DNA of 64,000 nucleotides from Arcuatula senhousia (Eukaryota; Mollusca; Bivalvia; Mytilida; Mytilidae): positions 1-64,000 of the forward strand of contig CAXARO010000209.1 in the NCBI GenBank assembly GCA_963971305.1. The letters are read 5' to 3'. The notes beneath the pieces are model-generated. The model made no database searches, was not told the DNA's origin, and worked only from the letters and a program-made list of their open reading frames with translations. Each line of letters starts with the position of its first letter. Within the stretch, counting starts at the first letter, position 1. This document shows, piece after piece, positions 48,246 through 59,109 of the stretch. A program made the position numbers and the translations under genes.

Positions 48246-48520
48246 TTTTGCCCAAAAAGTTTCCAATTATGTTTCTGAACATGTATACCAAGTATCATTG
48301 AATTTCATCATGTGGTTTCCAAGAAAAATAAGGTAATAGTATTTCGGTTTTTGGCGGCCATCTTGGAAATGGCGGCCATTTTGAAATTATAAATCGCAGA
48401 AAACACTGTAGGACCATGGGACCTATCACCCCTCCAAGTTTGAACTCGATCGGTCCACTTTTGACCGAGGAGATAGTCGGACAAGTTCGTGTATCAGGTT
48501 GACGGAAGAAAAAGAAAAAA

Positions 48521-48522
<2 letters not shown>

Positions 48523-48562
<40 letters not shown>
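48523..48562. repeat. (AAT)n microsatellite
   Basis: A run of AAT triplets at the 3' end of the second dispersed element; a shorter run follows at 48,624-48,640. Confidence 0.9.
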
Positions 48563-48590
48563 GAAAAATAAGAAACGGAGTAAAAACAAT

Positions 48591-48745
48591 ATGTCCCCGA
48601 CGACACTTCGTGGTCGGGGACATAATAATAATAATAATAAGAAACTGGGCAAAAACAATAAGTCCTCCGACACTTCGTGGTCGGGGACTTAATAATAAGA
48701 AACGGTGCAAAAACAATAAGTCCCCAAACGTTGTTTGGGGGACTT
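48591..48745 (+). repeat. three ~60-bp modules each with a hairpin
   Basis: Hairpins lie at 48,591-48,623, 48,660-48,690 and 48,718-48,745. Each follows 'AAGAAAC.G.G.AAAAACAAT' and precedes TAATAA. Stems: TGTCCCCGAC/GTCGGGGACA; AAGTCC..CCGA/TCGG.GGACTT; AAGTCCCCAAAC/GTTTGGGG(G)ACTT. Stem sequences differ between modules while pairing is kept. Confidence 0.75.
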
Positions 48746-48972
48746 AATAAAATCGAATGAGCAACCAACTGTACAAAAATACTTGTTCAGTTTTCATTAA
48801 TTCACTTGTTACACAAACCGAGTGCTTTTACGTGAAAATGAATGATATTGATAAAACAATTAAATATTTTATGCTGTGTATGCCCATTTCAGGTAGTATC
48901 TCCTCGTCAGCAAAAATCTAAATGATAGGAAGTTCCAGCACAAAATTCGAAAATGGAAGTCAAATCTATATA

Positions 48973-49145
48973 AGGGAGCAACCATTTGATTTTTATGGGG
49001 GGCTATGGATATTTTCTTCGTCCTGCCTTTTTATTTTCGGAAAAAGTTGAGCCTGGGTTTTTATTTCTGGATTTTTGCCATCCTGCCTTTTTATTTCAAA
49101 TTTCACCATACCCCCCCCCCCATAAAAATCAAATGGTCGCTCCCT
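48973..49145. mobile_element. 173-bp TA-flanked foldback MITE
   Basis: The inverted ends are AGGGAGC(A/G)ACCATTTGAT... to the reverse complement at the right, with TA on both sides (48,971-48,972 and 49,146-49,147). The arms extend through ATTTTTATGGGGGG. TA duplication and length fit a Tc1/mariner-type MITE. Confidence 0.75.
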
Positions 49146-49445
49146 TAACAGGAATATCTACCATGTACATTGAAAGGTTCCAAGTTTATCTAAGTAAGCA
49201 ATGTGGAAAGAAATATTCATAAAAATAGTGGTCAACAAGTCTGATGATCAGGTGTCTTAGTACTCTCCTTCACCAGATGGTACTGACCCAAAACACACAG
49301 TCAATAGAGTGGATTGCGAAAAATAGTTAATTTCGTTTAATACTGTAAATGCTACTTTAAGGAGTGACCTTTCATCCGTAGCATTTAAAATCTATATATT
49401 TTGAATAAATAAAGTATGTTGCACTGTGGCTTGTGTATAAATAAA

Positions 49446-50781
49446 ATAGATAAATAAATGGATGGTGAAGCCACATTTAAAAGGTAAAAACTAAATAAGA
49501 AATATAAAGAAATAAAACCTTTAAAACAAATAAAACAAGAATGCCCAAATTTTCGGACATAAAGTCCTTTTTCAGGGGCTAAAAAGTAAAAAGATGTTCA
49601 CACATCGAGTGACGAGGACAGAAAGACATAAAATTGACTCGAAGAACATCACGTGGTATTTTAATCCTGAACTTGATGACTAATTTATAAATATTAAGAA
49701 AAGGTCTGTCTTTTTACATTCATACCAAAGGGTTGAAAAGTGCCTAAAAAGTTGATTATTCTTTGCTCAAGAAACTGTCTTTGTTTTTCGCCGGTGCATG
49801 TTTCAAGGAGAACGGTCACCTGCATATCCTTGATGCCATGGTTTGGCAATGAAAAGTGCTGGCCGACTGGGCAATCGTCGCATTTGAGAACACTTCTCCT
49901 GTGTTCAGCAAATCTGTCACCCAGTCGACGACAAGTTTCTCCTACGTAAATTTTAAGGCACTTGGCACAGCGGATGGCGTAAATGGCATTTTCGGAGATG
50001 CAGGTGTAACCGTTCTTCAACTTGAAGGTGTTGGAGGGGCCAACTATCTCTTCAGTCTCCCAGGTAAAGGGACATGTGACACAGATTGATCGACCACAAC
50101 CCCTGGTGCCTGAAAAGTCAGATAAAGGTAATAACAAAACTACCGAACTTGAATGATCAATCTCATAGTCCAGAGAAAATGACAAAAACGAATCAGTCAA
50201 ACCGGAGAACTGGTGGATCGCAATGGTCCTGACTTGGTACAGGCATTTCAAACGAAATGGTGGGTTAAACCAGGTTTTATGGCGCCAAACCTCCCTCTTC
50301 CATTGCGATCTTAGGATCCGGTAATGACCATATAACACAACATAGTTGTGAGACACAATAGGGATATTGAGGTGATCATCTCAGTACAGCACACCAGTCA
50401 AACACTAATTAAAACAATTAACTATCATATCTTTTAACTCAATTTTGAACTTTCAGAGCGAGGACGTCTCTTGGATTTGTCAAATCAACTGGAGACAAGA
50501 TGTTGCCTCAAATTCTTACCTTTGCGAAAAGCAGTCAGGGGTGGCGAGTCGAACACTGTCGACATGTGTTCGTCCTTCAAGACGATGGACTTGAAATTGC
50601 GCAACAGAATGTTCCGTATAACGATGTTATGAGGGTGGTATGTAAGTACCAAAGGTATACGGTCATTCTTGCGTCTTGACCTGGGCTCCAAAGCCTTGGA
50701 TCGTGTCACCCGGGAAACTGAGTCGATAGCTTTATCCAAGATGTTGTTAGGATATCCCCTTTTGACAAAGAATGATTTCAT
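49446..50781 (-). pseudogene. PLE 3' half with GIY-YIG endonuclease, left arm of palindrome
   Basis: On the minus strand: KRGYPNNILDKAIDSVSRVT (thumb region), then LVLTYHPHNIVIRNILLRNF, PPLTAFRKGKNLRQHLVSS (the typical linker), a TGA stop, an inserted family A repeat (50,117-50,455), and then the endonuclease. That domain has GTRGCGRSICVTC, a Cys-containing segment, then IYAIRC..C..IYVGET and RRLGDRFAEHRRSV, the GIY-YIG core and its Arg/His region, ending GTFQPFGMNVKRQTFS. This is the nuclease that nicks target DNA in canonical PLEs. The RT itself is absent (5' truncation). The 3' UTR extends to 49,446. Confidence 0.88.
50117..50455 (+). repeat. family A repeat inserted in the left PLE arm
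   Basis: It starts 'GGTAATAACAAAACTACCGA' and includes 'CAATGGTCCTGACTTGGTAC', 'TTCCATTGCGATCTTAGGAT' and 'GGGATATTGAGGTGATCATC'. The mirror-image PLE arm lacks it, so the insertion post-dates the arms' separation or the right arm lost it in a deletion. This is the best-preserved family A copy in the window. Confidence 0.8.
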
Positions 50782-50830
50782 AGTGCTGCTTTGAACTTTA
50801 AAATCATCCTCATTGCTGCAAATAAAGTTT
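50782..50830. other. spacer at the centre of the PLE palindrome
   Basis: About 50 bp that do not pair separate the two arms, which meet at 'GACAAAGAATGATTT' and its complement. Confidence 0.75.
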
Positions 50831-51681
50831 AAATCATTCTTTGTCAAAAGGGGATATCCTAACAACATCTTGGGTCGGGTGACACGATCCAAGGCTTTGG
50901 AGCCCAGGTCAAGACGCAAGAATGACCGTATACCTTTGGTACTAACATACCACCCTCATAACATCGTTATACGGAACATTCTGTTGCGCAATTTCAAAAG
51001 CCTGACAGACTTTTCAGGCACCAGGGGTTGTGGTCGATCAATCTGTGTCACATGTCCCTTTACCTGGGAGACTGAAGAGATAGTTGGCCCCTCCAACACC
51101 TTCAAGTTGAAGAACGGTTACACCTGCATCTCCGAAAATGTCATTTACGCCATCCGCTGTGCCAAGTGCCTTAAAATTTACGTAGGAGAAACTTGTCGTC
51201 GACTGGGTGACAGATTTGCTGAACACAGGAGAAGTGTTCTCAAATGCGACGATTGCCCAGTCGGCCAGCACTTTTCATTGCCAAACCATGGCGTCAAGGA
51301 TATTCAGGTGACCGTTCTCCTTGAAACATGCACCGGCGAAAAACAAAGACAGTTTCTTGAGCAAAGAATAATCAACTTTTTAGGCACTTTTCAACCCTTT
51401 GGTATGAATGTAAAAAGACAGACCTTTTCTTAATATTTATAAATTAGTCATCAAGTTCAGGATTAAAATACCACGTGATGTTCTTCGAGTCAATTTTATG
51501 TCTTTCTGTCCTCGTCACTCGATGTGTGAACATCTTTTTACTTTTTAGCCCCTGAAAAAGGACTTTATGTCCGAAAATTTGGGCATTCTTGTTTTATTTG
51601 TTTTAAAGGTTTTATTTCTTTATATTTCTTATTTAGTTTTTACCTTTTAAATGTGGCTTCACCATCCATTTATTTATCTAT
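50831..51681 (+). pseudogene. PLE 3' half with GIY-YIG endonuclease, right arm of palindrome
   Basis: It is the mirror copy of the left arm on the plus strand, with an unbroken 206-codon frame from 50,813 to 51,433. The GIY-YIG core (IYAIRCAKCLKIYVGETCRR) and RLGDRFAEHRRSVLKCDDC are intact. Two in-frame losses relative to the left arm are seen: eight residues after RGYPNNIL, and the linker carrying the PPLTAFRKGKNLR block. No RT is present, so on its own it is not a working element. The endonuclease domain itself could in principle still fold. Confidence 0.88.
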
Positions 51682-51721
51682 ATGTTTTGAAGTTGGATAA
51701 ACGTTATATCAAAACTACCGA

Positions 51722-51996
51722 AAGAAGCAAAGGTGTACCAAAGGGATAATCAGTATCATAAAACCGTAAAGACAAAGACAAAACCGGCAGACAAAAATCA
51801 TCACAACAAAACAAACCACATAACAACATAAAACACAAACACATATAACAACAAAACCGCATTCAGCAACGTGAACTCAAGTCGAAACGAGAGTGAACTC
51901 AGGTGCTCCGGAAGAGTAAGCAGTTCCTGCTTGCTATAGCACACCCGTCACGTTGCCAAAGATCGATTAAGTGTTGGTCATATCCGGAAAGGATAT
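51722..51996 (-). mobile_element. PLE 3'-module fragment (young subfamily)
   Basis: Begins 'GAAAGAAGCAAAGGTGTACC', passes 'TAAAACCGTAAAGACAAAGA' and 'GCAGTTCCTGCTTGCTATAG', and ends 'GTGTTGGTCATATCCGGAAA'. It is near-identical to the end of the 39.87-kb copy. Confidence 0.85.
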
Positions 51997-52115
51997 CCGA
52001 GTTTGTGAGAAATGACGGGGATATTGAAGTTATCAGGCCAGACACTAAGCGAAACTATTAATAACCATTAATTTTTGTCTAGCATAATTTTAAATTATTC
52101 CTGCAGTAGCTGTTA
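51997..52115 (+). repeat. family A repeat, 3'-part fragment
   Basis: 'GACGGGGATATTGAAGTTAT' followed by 'CTAGCATAATTTTAAATTAT' matches the end region of the 12.6-kb copy. Confidence 0.5.
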
Positions 52116-53579
52116 AAGCAAGACGATTTTTAGGAGATCTAATGTGACGTATTTTCTTATGATCTTAGTCTAAGAGTCGGTCTCGGAGAGAGCGGTATGA
52201 TAAAAAAAAATCTTACCAATTTGAAAAAGTCCTGGAAATAAGTTGTGAAATATAAACAACGTAGGTAAAATAGGAATGTTACTTTCCAAGTTAGAAAAAT
52301 TGATAAAGTCGTTAATTGTATCGTGAATTCTAATACTGAGATGTGAACGCTTGGGTCATATGCAAATCCAAGAATGACGTGAAGCAAATAATTTGTTGGT
52401 ACTCTGAATGAACCCATCTACCAAACAAAGTGTTGTCGATAAATGTGAGTTTGTAAATTGAAAAGCTCGAGTTATATTGATGCATTCCAATTACCTGGTA
52501 TTGTGCAGCTCAGTGCATTTGTATCCGAAGCTTTTGTATTCCGTAACTTTGATAAATTGTTAAATACACCATTCTAATTTAATTTATTATGCTTTGATTA
52601 TAAGAAATCGGCTTATGTTATCACATTTCTTCGAATTTGTTTTTATTTATTTTGTTCTTTTTCACGATTTCAGCAATTTGAGCGTGACAGATTGTTGAAA
52701 TGGATTTTCTTTGAGAAAACTGTTGGTTGTAATGCGATTCTCAGGGCTTCCCAATTCAGTGGTTAAAAGTATAATACTGCTGAATCTTAACATAATTTTA
52801 AACAGAGATTTTAGGTTATAAAATAGCGGGCATTCGAGAACTAATTTTACGACATCCTGGTACTCATAAATGAAAAGTTTTGCAATGCCACAGTAAATAT
52901 AATTTCATGTTACATAGTTTTTTCTTTTAGTCAAATTTTATTAAAGAGAAAAAAGTGTCTTAAACATGTTAAATATTATTTTTAGGTAGAAGGCCTAGGG
53001 TAAAAATAATAATTCTCTTAAACGTTATCAAATGTGAATGAAACGCTCCTTTTTTGGTTGTATTTTCCAGGCCTTCACTTGCTGTTGATCATGCGTTGTA
53101 AATTTCAAAAGAACTTTGCGTTTATTCATTTTAATAGATGATAATATTTGGCTAATGTATTAATATTAATATCAGACAATGTCAACACATTATTTTTTCA
53201 CATTTCTTCTGCACTCTATGCAAGGCACCGTAATCAATTTACGAAAGTTTTGTATTGTATCAAAAACCTTTCTACTGGAACTAAATTAAGCCAAGTTGAA
53301 CCAGCAATGAATCAACTTCATTCAATTTAACATTCAAATAAGATTTGCAAATGATCTTGCTTTTTCACTGTTTTCAATTTAACAGTTTGTCGGAAAAATG
53401 TTATTTTCTTTTCTATAATACTTATTAAGGTTTTAGCAATGCAGGGGAACAGATTGTTGAAACTGAATTTTATTTTGAAAAATGATGAGATTAATTTAAT
53501 TTTCTTAGCACATTTTACAATTTTTAAATTCAATTGTCAATGCAGCCATGTTTAAATTGTGTACTTTAGAAAAAACTAA

Positions 53580-53616
53580 AGATATTCACCTCGCCCTCCG
53601 GGCTCAGTGAATATCT
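53580..53616. repeat. perfect 10-bp-stem GC-capped hairpin
   Basis: AGATATTCAC (53,580-53,589) pairs with GTGAATATCT (53,607-53,616). The loop contains GCCC-TCC-GGGC, a second stem. It stands out as GC-rich in AT-rich surroundings. Confidence 0.75.
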
Positions 53617-54095
53617 GTTTTTTTCAAAAGTCAATAACATTGCACATTTACCTCAACAAAAGACAGTAATTGTATAATATTCACCTCTTCCAAGGGCCGT
53701 AATTGTATAATACTGATATGGTTTACAGTTCCTGTATACCGAAAAGCCTTTGACTTCCTGAACTGTTTTTGTCGCTATATTCAAATAATGAGCAGTCAAA
53801 ACTAATAACGAGCATATATTAGTAGTTAAAATGGTAATTGTGGTAATGCTGTAAATGTATACTCAAAGGAGTAACCTCTGAACAGCAACATTTGTATAAA
53901 AAAAAATTGTAAATCAGTAAAATGAAGTATTTGTATCCTTATAGACCAAGAATAGAACCAATGAAAGAAAAAAAATGTGTTCTAAACGATTTTGAATAAA
54001 GACTGTCAGAAAATTGGATCAAGGATATGAGGTCAAACATATCAGGATAATTATTTCGTGTCCAAGAAAGTATTTTGTTACTGTACATAACAATA

Positions 54096-54152
54096 AAAGG
54101 TAATAACAAAATTACCGAGCTCGGAGTATCAATCTTAATTTCCAAGAATGCT
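54096..54152 (+). repeat. family A repeat, 5' fragment
   Basis: 'GGTAATAACAAAATTACCGA' and 'GAGTATCAATCTTAATTTCC' match the start of the 50.1-kb copy. Confidence 0.6.
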
Positions 54153-57072
54153 GCAAATATCTTCTCTTTTAAAGGGTATGTTGATGAAAAATGATCATTG
54201 TCATTAAGTCTTTTTAAACTTTCTGCACGAAGAAAACTATTATCAACATGATACAGATACTTTTCCCTAATGCATTCAAATTTACATAATTATGACCGCG
54301 TTTCTTTGGAAAACGTCAAATTTGAATGACATTCTGTGGCATTTTGACATCTCCATCAAGAATACTGTTTTATTTTGTATTGGAAGACCGGTATATATTA
54401 CGGCTATAAAACAATCAAATACAATACAATACTTTAGTTTTTATAAATGTAGAGTATTATGATATGAATGAATGAAGTTTTAAATATAGTTAGCCCTTTT
54501 AGTATAAACATTTAGGGTGACTTCAGATCATCTTGATAGATTTCTTTAGTGCTATTCCAAATTAACCTATGGTTTTAGGAATCATCATAATATACAATTC
54601 GGGATATCCCGAGTTCTTCAAGAAGAAATTGGAATTCCAATTCGCCCTAGAAAAAAAATCCAGTATGAATGTAATTTGAAGATATCTGACGAAAATAGGC
54701 TTAATATAAATAAGCATAAACCTCTTACATAAGTAACTATCATACTAAATATCTAATTCATGTATAAAAATCTTTACCAAAGATGTCGTCTTTATGTAAA
54801 TTGATTTTAGTCCAGAAAGTCGTTTTTCTTACAAAATTTGGGATAAGTTTATAATCGTGTGTATTATAATTTTATACTAAGGCCAATGCATAAATGCAAA
54901 AATGCAAAAGGTGAAACGTTGTTTCCATTGTGGAGTTTTAGATACCGGAGTTTTATGTAGGTTTTGTCACGTAACCTTATTCCACATTTCCCATTTGTTC
55001 CCATTTTATTTGCATAATGATTTGATACATACCCGCTATAACGTTTTTTTTAACGAGCAAAAGCTGCGTGAAAATATCTTACCATGGAAGTAAGATTGAC
55101 TTCTATGATCCTACAAACTAGTTTCACAACAAGTAACAAACAAAGTAAGTGATAATTATACCATTGAATTTAATATGCCATAACATTATCGCAATGTATA
55201 CAACATTTCATCTCTTGATTTTGTGATAAGGTTCTCTTAATCAAAATCGTTTAATTGAATATACATGATATACATTGACCTAAAACGGCAGTCTTTCGTT
55301 CTTATCATCAATTTTCTAAATATCGACGAAGGTTACAATCGTTTTACAATGTAATAATCCATTTAAGTTCATTAAATAGATGTTTTTTTAAATAAATAAT
55401 GGCTTTGACTTTATTTCACTTAAAATTCAGTTTCCAGGTACAATGTGTCGAACCATAGAACAGTAAAATAAACCAGTCTACTAAATAAGTCAAATCCCTG
55501 TCATTCTTTATATCTTATATTTTCACTCGTTACAGGAATACAAATACTGGTCATCTAAACAAGCTTCTATAATGTTTTCATAGCATATGTCAAATCTCTA
55601 TGCTTTGTTTTGGGGGAATAGATATGTTTCAATTAATGTAAATGACATTGTTACTTTAAAATAGTTTTTAATTATTAAAGCAAAAATCAAGAAAAATCTG
55701 TTAGCAGTAAAGTTAAACACGTTTTTATACTTTAAAGTGGACTAAACACTAATTCCAGGTTGTATTTATTTGAAGTTTTGTTAATTCCTGACATGAAACT
55801 GATTTGCAGTGTAAATTGAATTCCACCAAATTAGATACTGAAAATATATACAATTGTATATATTTATTGAAATATCATCACTGTTTGCATCAGATGATTC
55901 TGGGCTTCATAATTGAAAAGCTCGGGTTACATTGATGCATTCCAATTGTCTACTACTGTGCAGCTCAATGCAATTGTTTCCAAAGCCTTTGTATTGTGTT
56001 ACTTGATAAATTGTTCAATACACCATTCTAATTTAATTTGCAATTCGTTGTATTATGCTGTTCATTATAAGAAATCGGCTAATGTTATCACATTTCCTCT
56101 AATATGTTTTACCATTGTTCGTTTTCACCATTTAGCAATTGTAGCGTAACAGATTGTTGAAATGTTTTTTTTTCTTTGAGAAAAAAATCTGTGTTATGCA
56201 ATTTGCAGGGTCCAATTTTATCCGTTTAAAATAGTTATGCTGTAGAATCTTTACAAAAATGTTAAACAAAGAGATTTCAGGTTTGTTTATAGTCGGCATA
56301 ATTGTACCTACAAGGACACAGAACAAATATACTTTTATGTTATATAAATTCTTTTTTAAGTCATTTTTTATCAAAGTGAAAAGTGTTGTTTTTTTAAATA
56401 TTGTTTTAGGTAGACAACCTAGGAGTCAAGGTGATAAATGGTGAAAGAAATTCTTCATTTTTTTTACGTTGATCCGGCTTTGGTCATTTTAAAAGAATTT
56501 TGCTTTTATATATATTAAGATGATCATATTCTGTTATTGTATTACTCTCGTATCATTGTACCACGATATTCAATTTTACACTCAATTTAGGTTTGCAAAT
56601 TGTCCTACTTTTTCACTGTTTTTTTTTATGTGTGTGTGACAGCTCGTAGAAAAATGTAACGGTGTTCTAATATGTATTAAGGTATTAGAAGTGCAGCGGT
56701 ATAGATTGTTGAAACTGAATTTCGTATCCTGGAAATATTCTTACTTCATATGTAAAAAGTAGCATTGACTTTATAGTTTCTAAGCCGCAAATGCGTCTTT
56801 TAGAGAATAATGTTGATGTAAAATGTTCATTGACATTTCTGTCTTCTTTTAACTTTGTGCACGAAGAAAACTATTTTCAAATTGTGACGGGTACTTTCCC
56901 CTGCTGAATTGAAATATTTATGATTATGACCGCGTTTTTCCTGGAAATCATCAAATTCCAATGACTTAGTTTGACGTTTTGTCATTTGCATCAACAACCC
57001 ATTTTTGCTTCGTGTCAGGTTTATAACTGTTATGAATCAATAAAAAAATAGTTCTTGAATAATTTTATACCA

Positions 57073-57080
57073 AGATAGTA
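57073..57080. repeat. 8-bp target-site duplication, left (AGATAGTA)
   Basis: Repeated exactly at 57,426-57,433 on the other side of the foldback element. Confidence 0.9.
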
Positions 57081-57425
57081 CACAGGCACTTGGAGCATGG
57101 ATTTCATATATGACCCCCCTTTTTTTTAATACCCTAACACAATAAAATTTCGATAAAAATGATTTTATTAGTCTTTTCTTGTCATTTCTAACCATATTAT
57201 GTCAAAATACTATCAAAATTTTTTACCCACTGGTATACATATAGCGCTTTACGTATACCAGTGGGTAAAAAATTTGGATAGTATAAAACAGCAATATTTT
57301 GACATAATATGTTTAGAAATGACAAGAAAAGACTAATAAAATCATTTTTATCGACATTTTATTGTGTTAGGGGTATTCGAAAAAAAGGGGGGTCATATAT
57401 GAAATCCATGCTCCAAGTGCCTGTG
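57081..57425. mobile_element. 345-bp foldback MITE, CACAGGC termini
   Basis: Almost the whole element is an inverted repeat around a centre near 57,245 ('CATATAGCGCTTTACG'). The ends are CACAGGCACTTGGAGC and its complement. An exact AGATAGTA duplication flanks it. Termini and duplication length match the 899-bp element at 1,450, so both are probably moved by the same kind of transposase. No coding sequence. Confidence 0.9.
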
Positions 57426-57433
57426 AGATAGTA
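57426..57433. repeat. 8-bp target-site duplication, right (AGATAGTA)
   Basis: Right partner of 57,073-57,080. Confidence 0.9.
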
Positions 57434-58470
57434 TACACATTCGAATAACTAATGAAGATTAAAATTTCTGTGCATATCTTTATTTGTCATGATTGTTGGA
57501 ATTTGCCGTTATAAAGAATTTCAAGGGATATGAATAATATGCATATTAAAATTAAAATATACTGAAAATTGTTGACTATTCGGTAATTTCCATTATAAAC
57601 TATTATATTTGTGTATTCTCCATCCTTTGTTTGTTCCTTTACTGGATGTCTATTTTCATGGTTTTTGGCAGTGTAAAAACTTATGAAAAAATACCTAGAA
57701 ATTTATAAAACTTTGTAAAACATGTAAAACACTTAATGACACCATAGATCTTATTGTGAAAAGAATTTAGGAGGTTGCTGGGCATAAAAAATATCCCTTT
57801 TTAATGGTAAAATCCAGATAATTCCGAAAATCTGACAGAAATCTCAAAAATTGACCGGCGATCATCCGTAAATTTGTTCATAAACATTTGATACCTTTCC
57901 ATTTAATCTTCGTAAAGTGACGTTATTTATTAAAACTGTTTGACAAAATTAACATTGATTTCACCATGGAAGTGAGATCTACTATCATGGTCTTACAAAC
58001 TAAGTCTTCAAATAATTAAGAAACAAGTAGGCGATAATTATGCCATTGAATTTTATAAAACCTAACATAATTGTTATGTATACAACATTTTATGTCTTGA
58101 TTTTATGATAAGGGAAAGGTTCTCTAAATTAAACTCATTTTATTTGCGTATACATTGAACTAAAAACTACAGTTCTTTCCATCAATTTCCAAAATATCGA
58201 TGTAATAAAAAGTTTATCGTCGCTTTAAAATATAAAACTACATTCAAGTACATTATTAAGATGGTTCTTTGTAGATAAAAGAAAAATAATGGCCATGACT
58301 TTATTTTACTTATTTACTTAGAAATTTAGATTCCAAATGAACTGTTTGAACCACAGAACAGTCAACAAACAGTTTGTTAATAAATTAGATTCTAAACATT
58401 CTTGACACACGTTACAGGGATACAAATGTTGGGTAATTAAGGACATTAATTCTTTAGCAGAGGTCAGTCC

Positions 58471-59109
58471 ATAGAGTTAAAAGAAAGGTTGTAATCTGTT
58501 ACGTTGGTGTCGATATGCAACTTCTCTAGACCAAATTTTAAAAAATGCTGGCAGCAATGATACGTGTATAAACATTGTTTTTTTTATTTGTTTTGTCAAT
58601 AGCATAATATGTCTTTTTAATTTTTTTAGAGACACATAAAATAATACTGTAGTTCCATTCAAAAGAAAAGACGATTTTGAATTATGTTTAGATTTTTAGG
58701 TTGTTGTATCTGTAAAGTAGAGCCGCCCTTTCCTCCAAAGCCTTGAAAATAATTCCCCATCCCTCAATTTCAACTCAAATGTCATAGTAGGATTTAAAAT
58801 ATGATACTTATGAAGGAAATGTCAGGTTTTTTTATAAGTAAAAGGTCATATTAATAGCACTTTTGCGTCAAATTTATAGATGTTTACCGATAATAAAAAT
58901 GAAATATTACTTGATCTGCTATATTCTGAATCTTAATCAATTGTGATCTCTGTAAACAAGTAGATAACTATAGCAAAAAAAAAAAATAGTCTTTGTCTTG
59001 TATTTTTCCGTAAAAAAGTAATTTTTATACGACCAAAAAAATTTTGATCGCACAATTTTATTGTGATGGCGTCTTCGTTAAAAGTTAATTTGTTTCCGTG
59101 TAATACCTT
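58471..59109. other. gene-free AT-rich stretch
   Basis: Nothing recognised. Confidence 0.35.

Larger units (their letters stand above)
46890..48757 (+). repeat. dispersed element, copy 2, with internal tandem arrays
   Basis: It opens with the same TGTGATTGCAAGCAAGTC as copy 1. It contains about three diverged units with '.ATG.T.ATCAGCATA' (46,990-47,320), then five 128-bp units, then 'GGACAAGTTCGTGTATCAGG', an AAT microsatellite and three hairpin modules. Small frames inside are translations of the repeats. Confidence 0.6.
52453..55909 (+). repeat. direct tandem duplication, unit 1
   Basis: Colinear with 55,911-58,470: 'AATTGAAAAGCTCGAGTTAT', 'ATAAGAAATCGGCTTATGTT', 'GTAACAGATTGTTGAAATG'-like blocks, 'TATGACCGCGTTTCTTTGGA', 'ACCATGGAAGTAAGATTGAC' and 'AATGTATACAACATTTCATC'. 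No coding potential was seen; divergence is moderate with many indels. Confidence 0.75.
55911..58470 (+). repeat. direct tandem duplication, unit 2
   Basis: This is the partner of 52,453-55,909, in the same orientation and adjacent to it. It contains the 345-bp foldback element at 57,081. Short frames differ from those of unit 1, so neither unit looks protein-coding. Confidence 0.75.

Noticed and set aside
48295..48768. 157-codon minus frame rich in Tyr, Ser and Pro
   Set aside because: Translation of the AAT microsatellite, hairpin modules and tandem repeats, not a protein gene.
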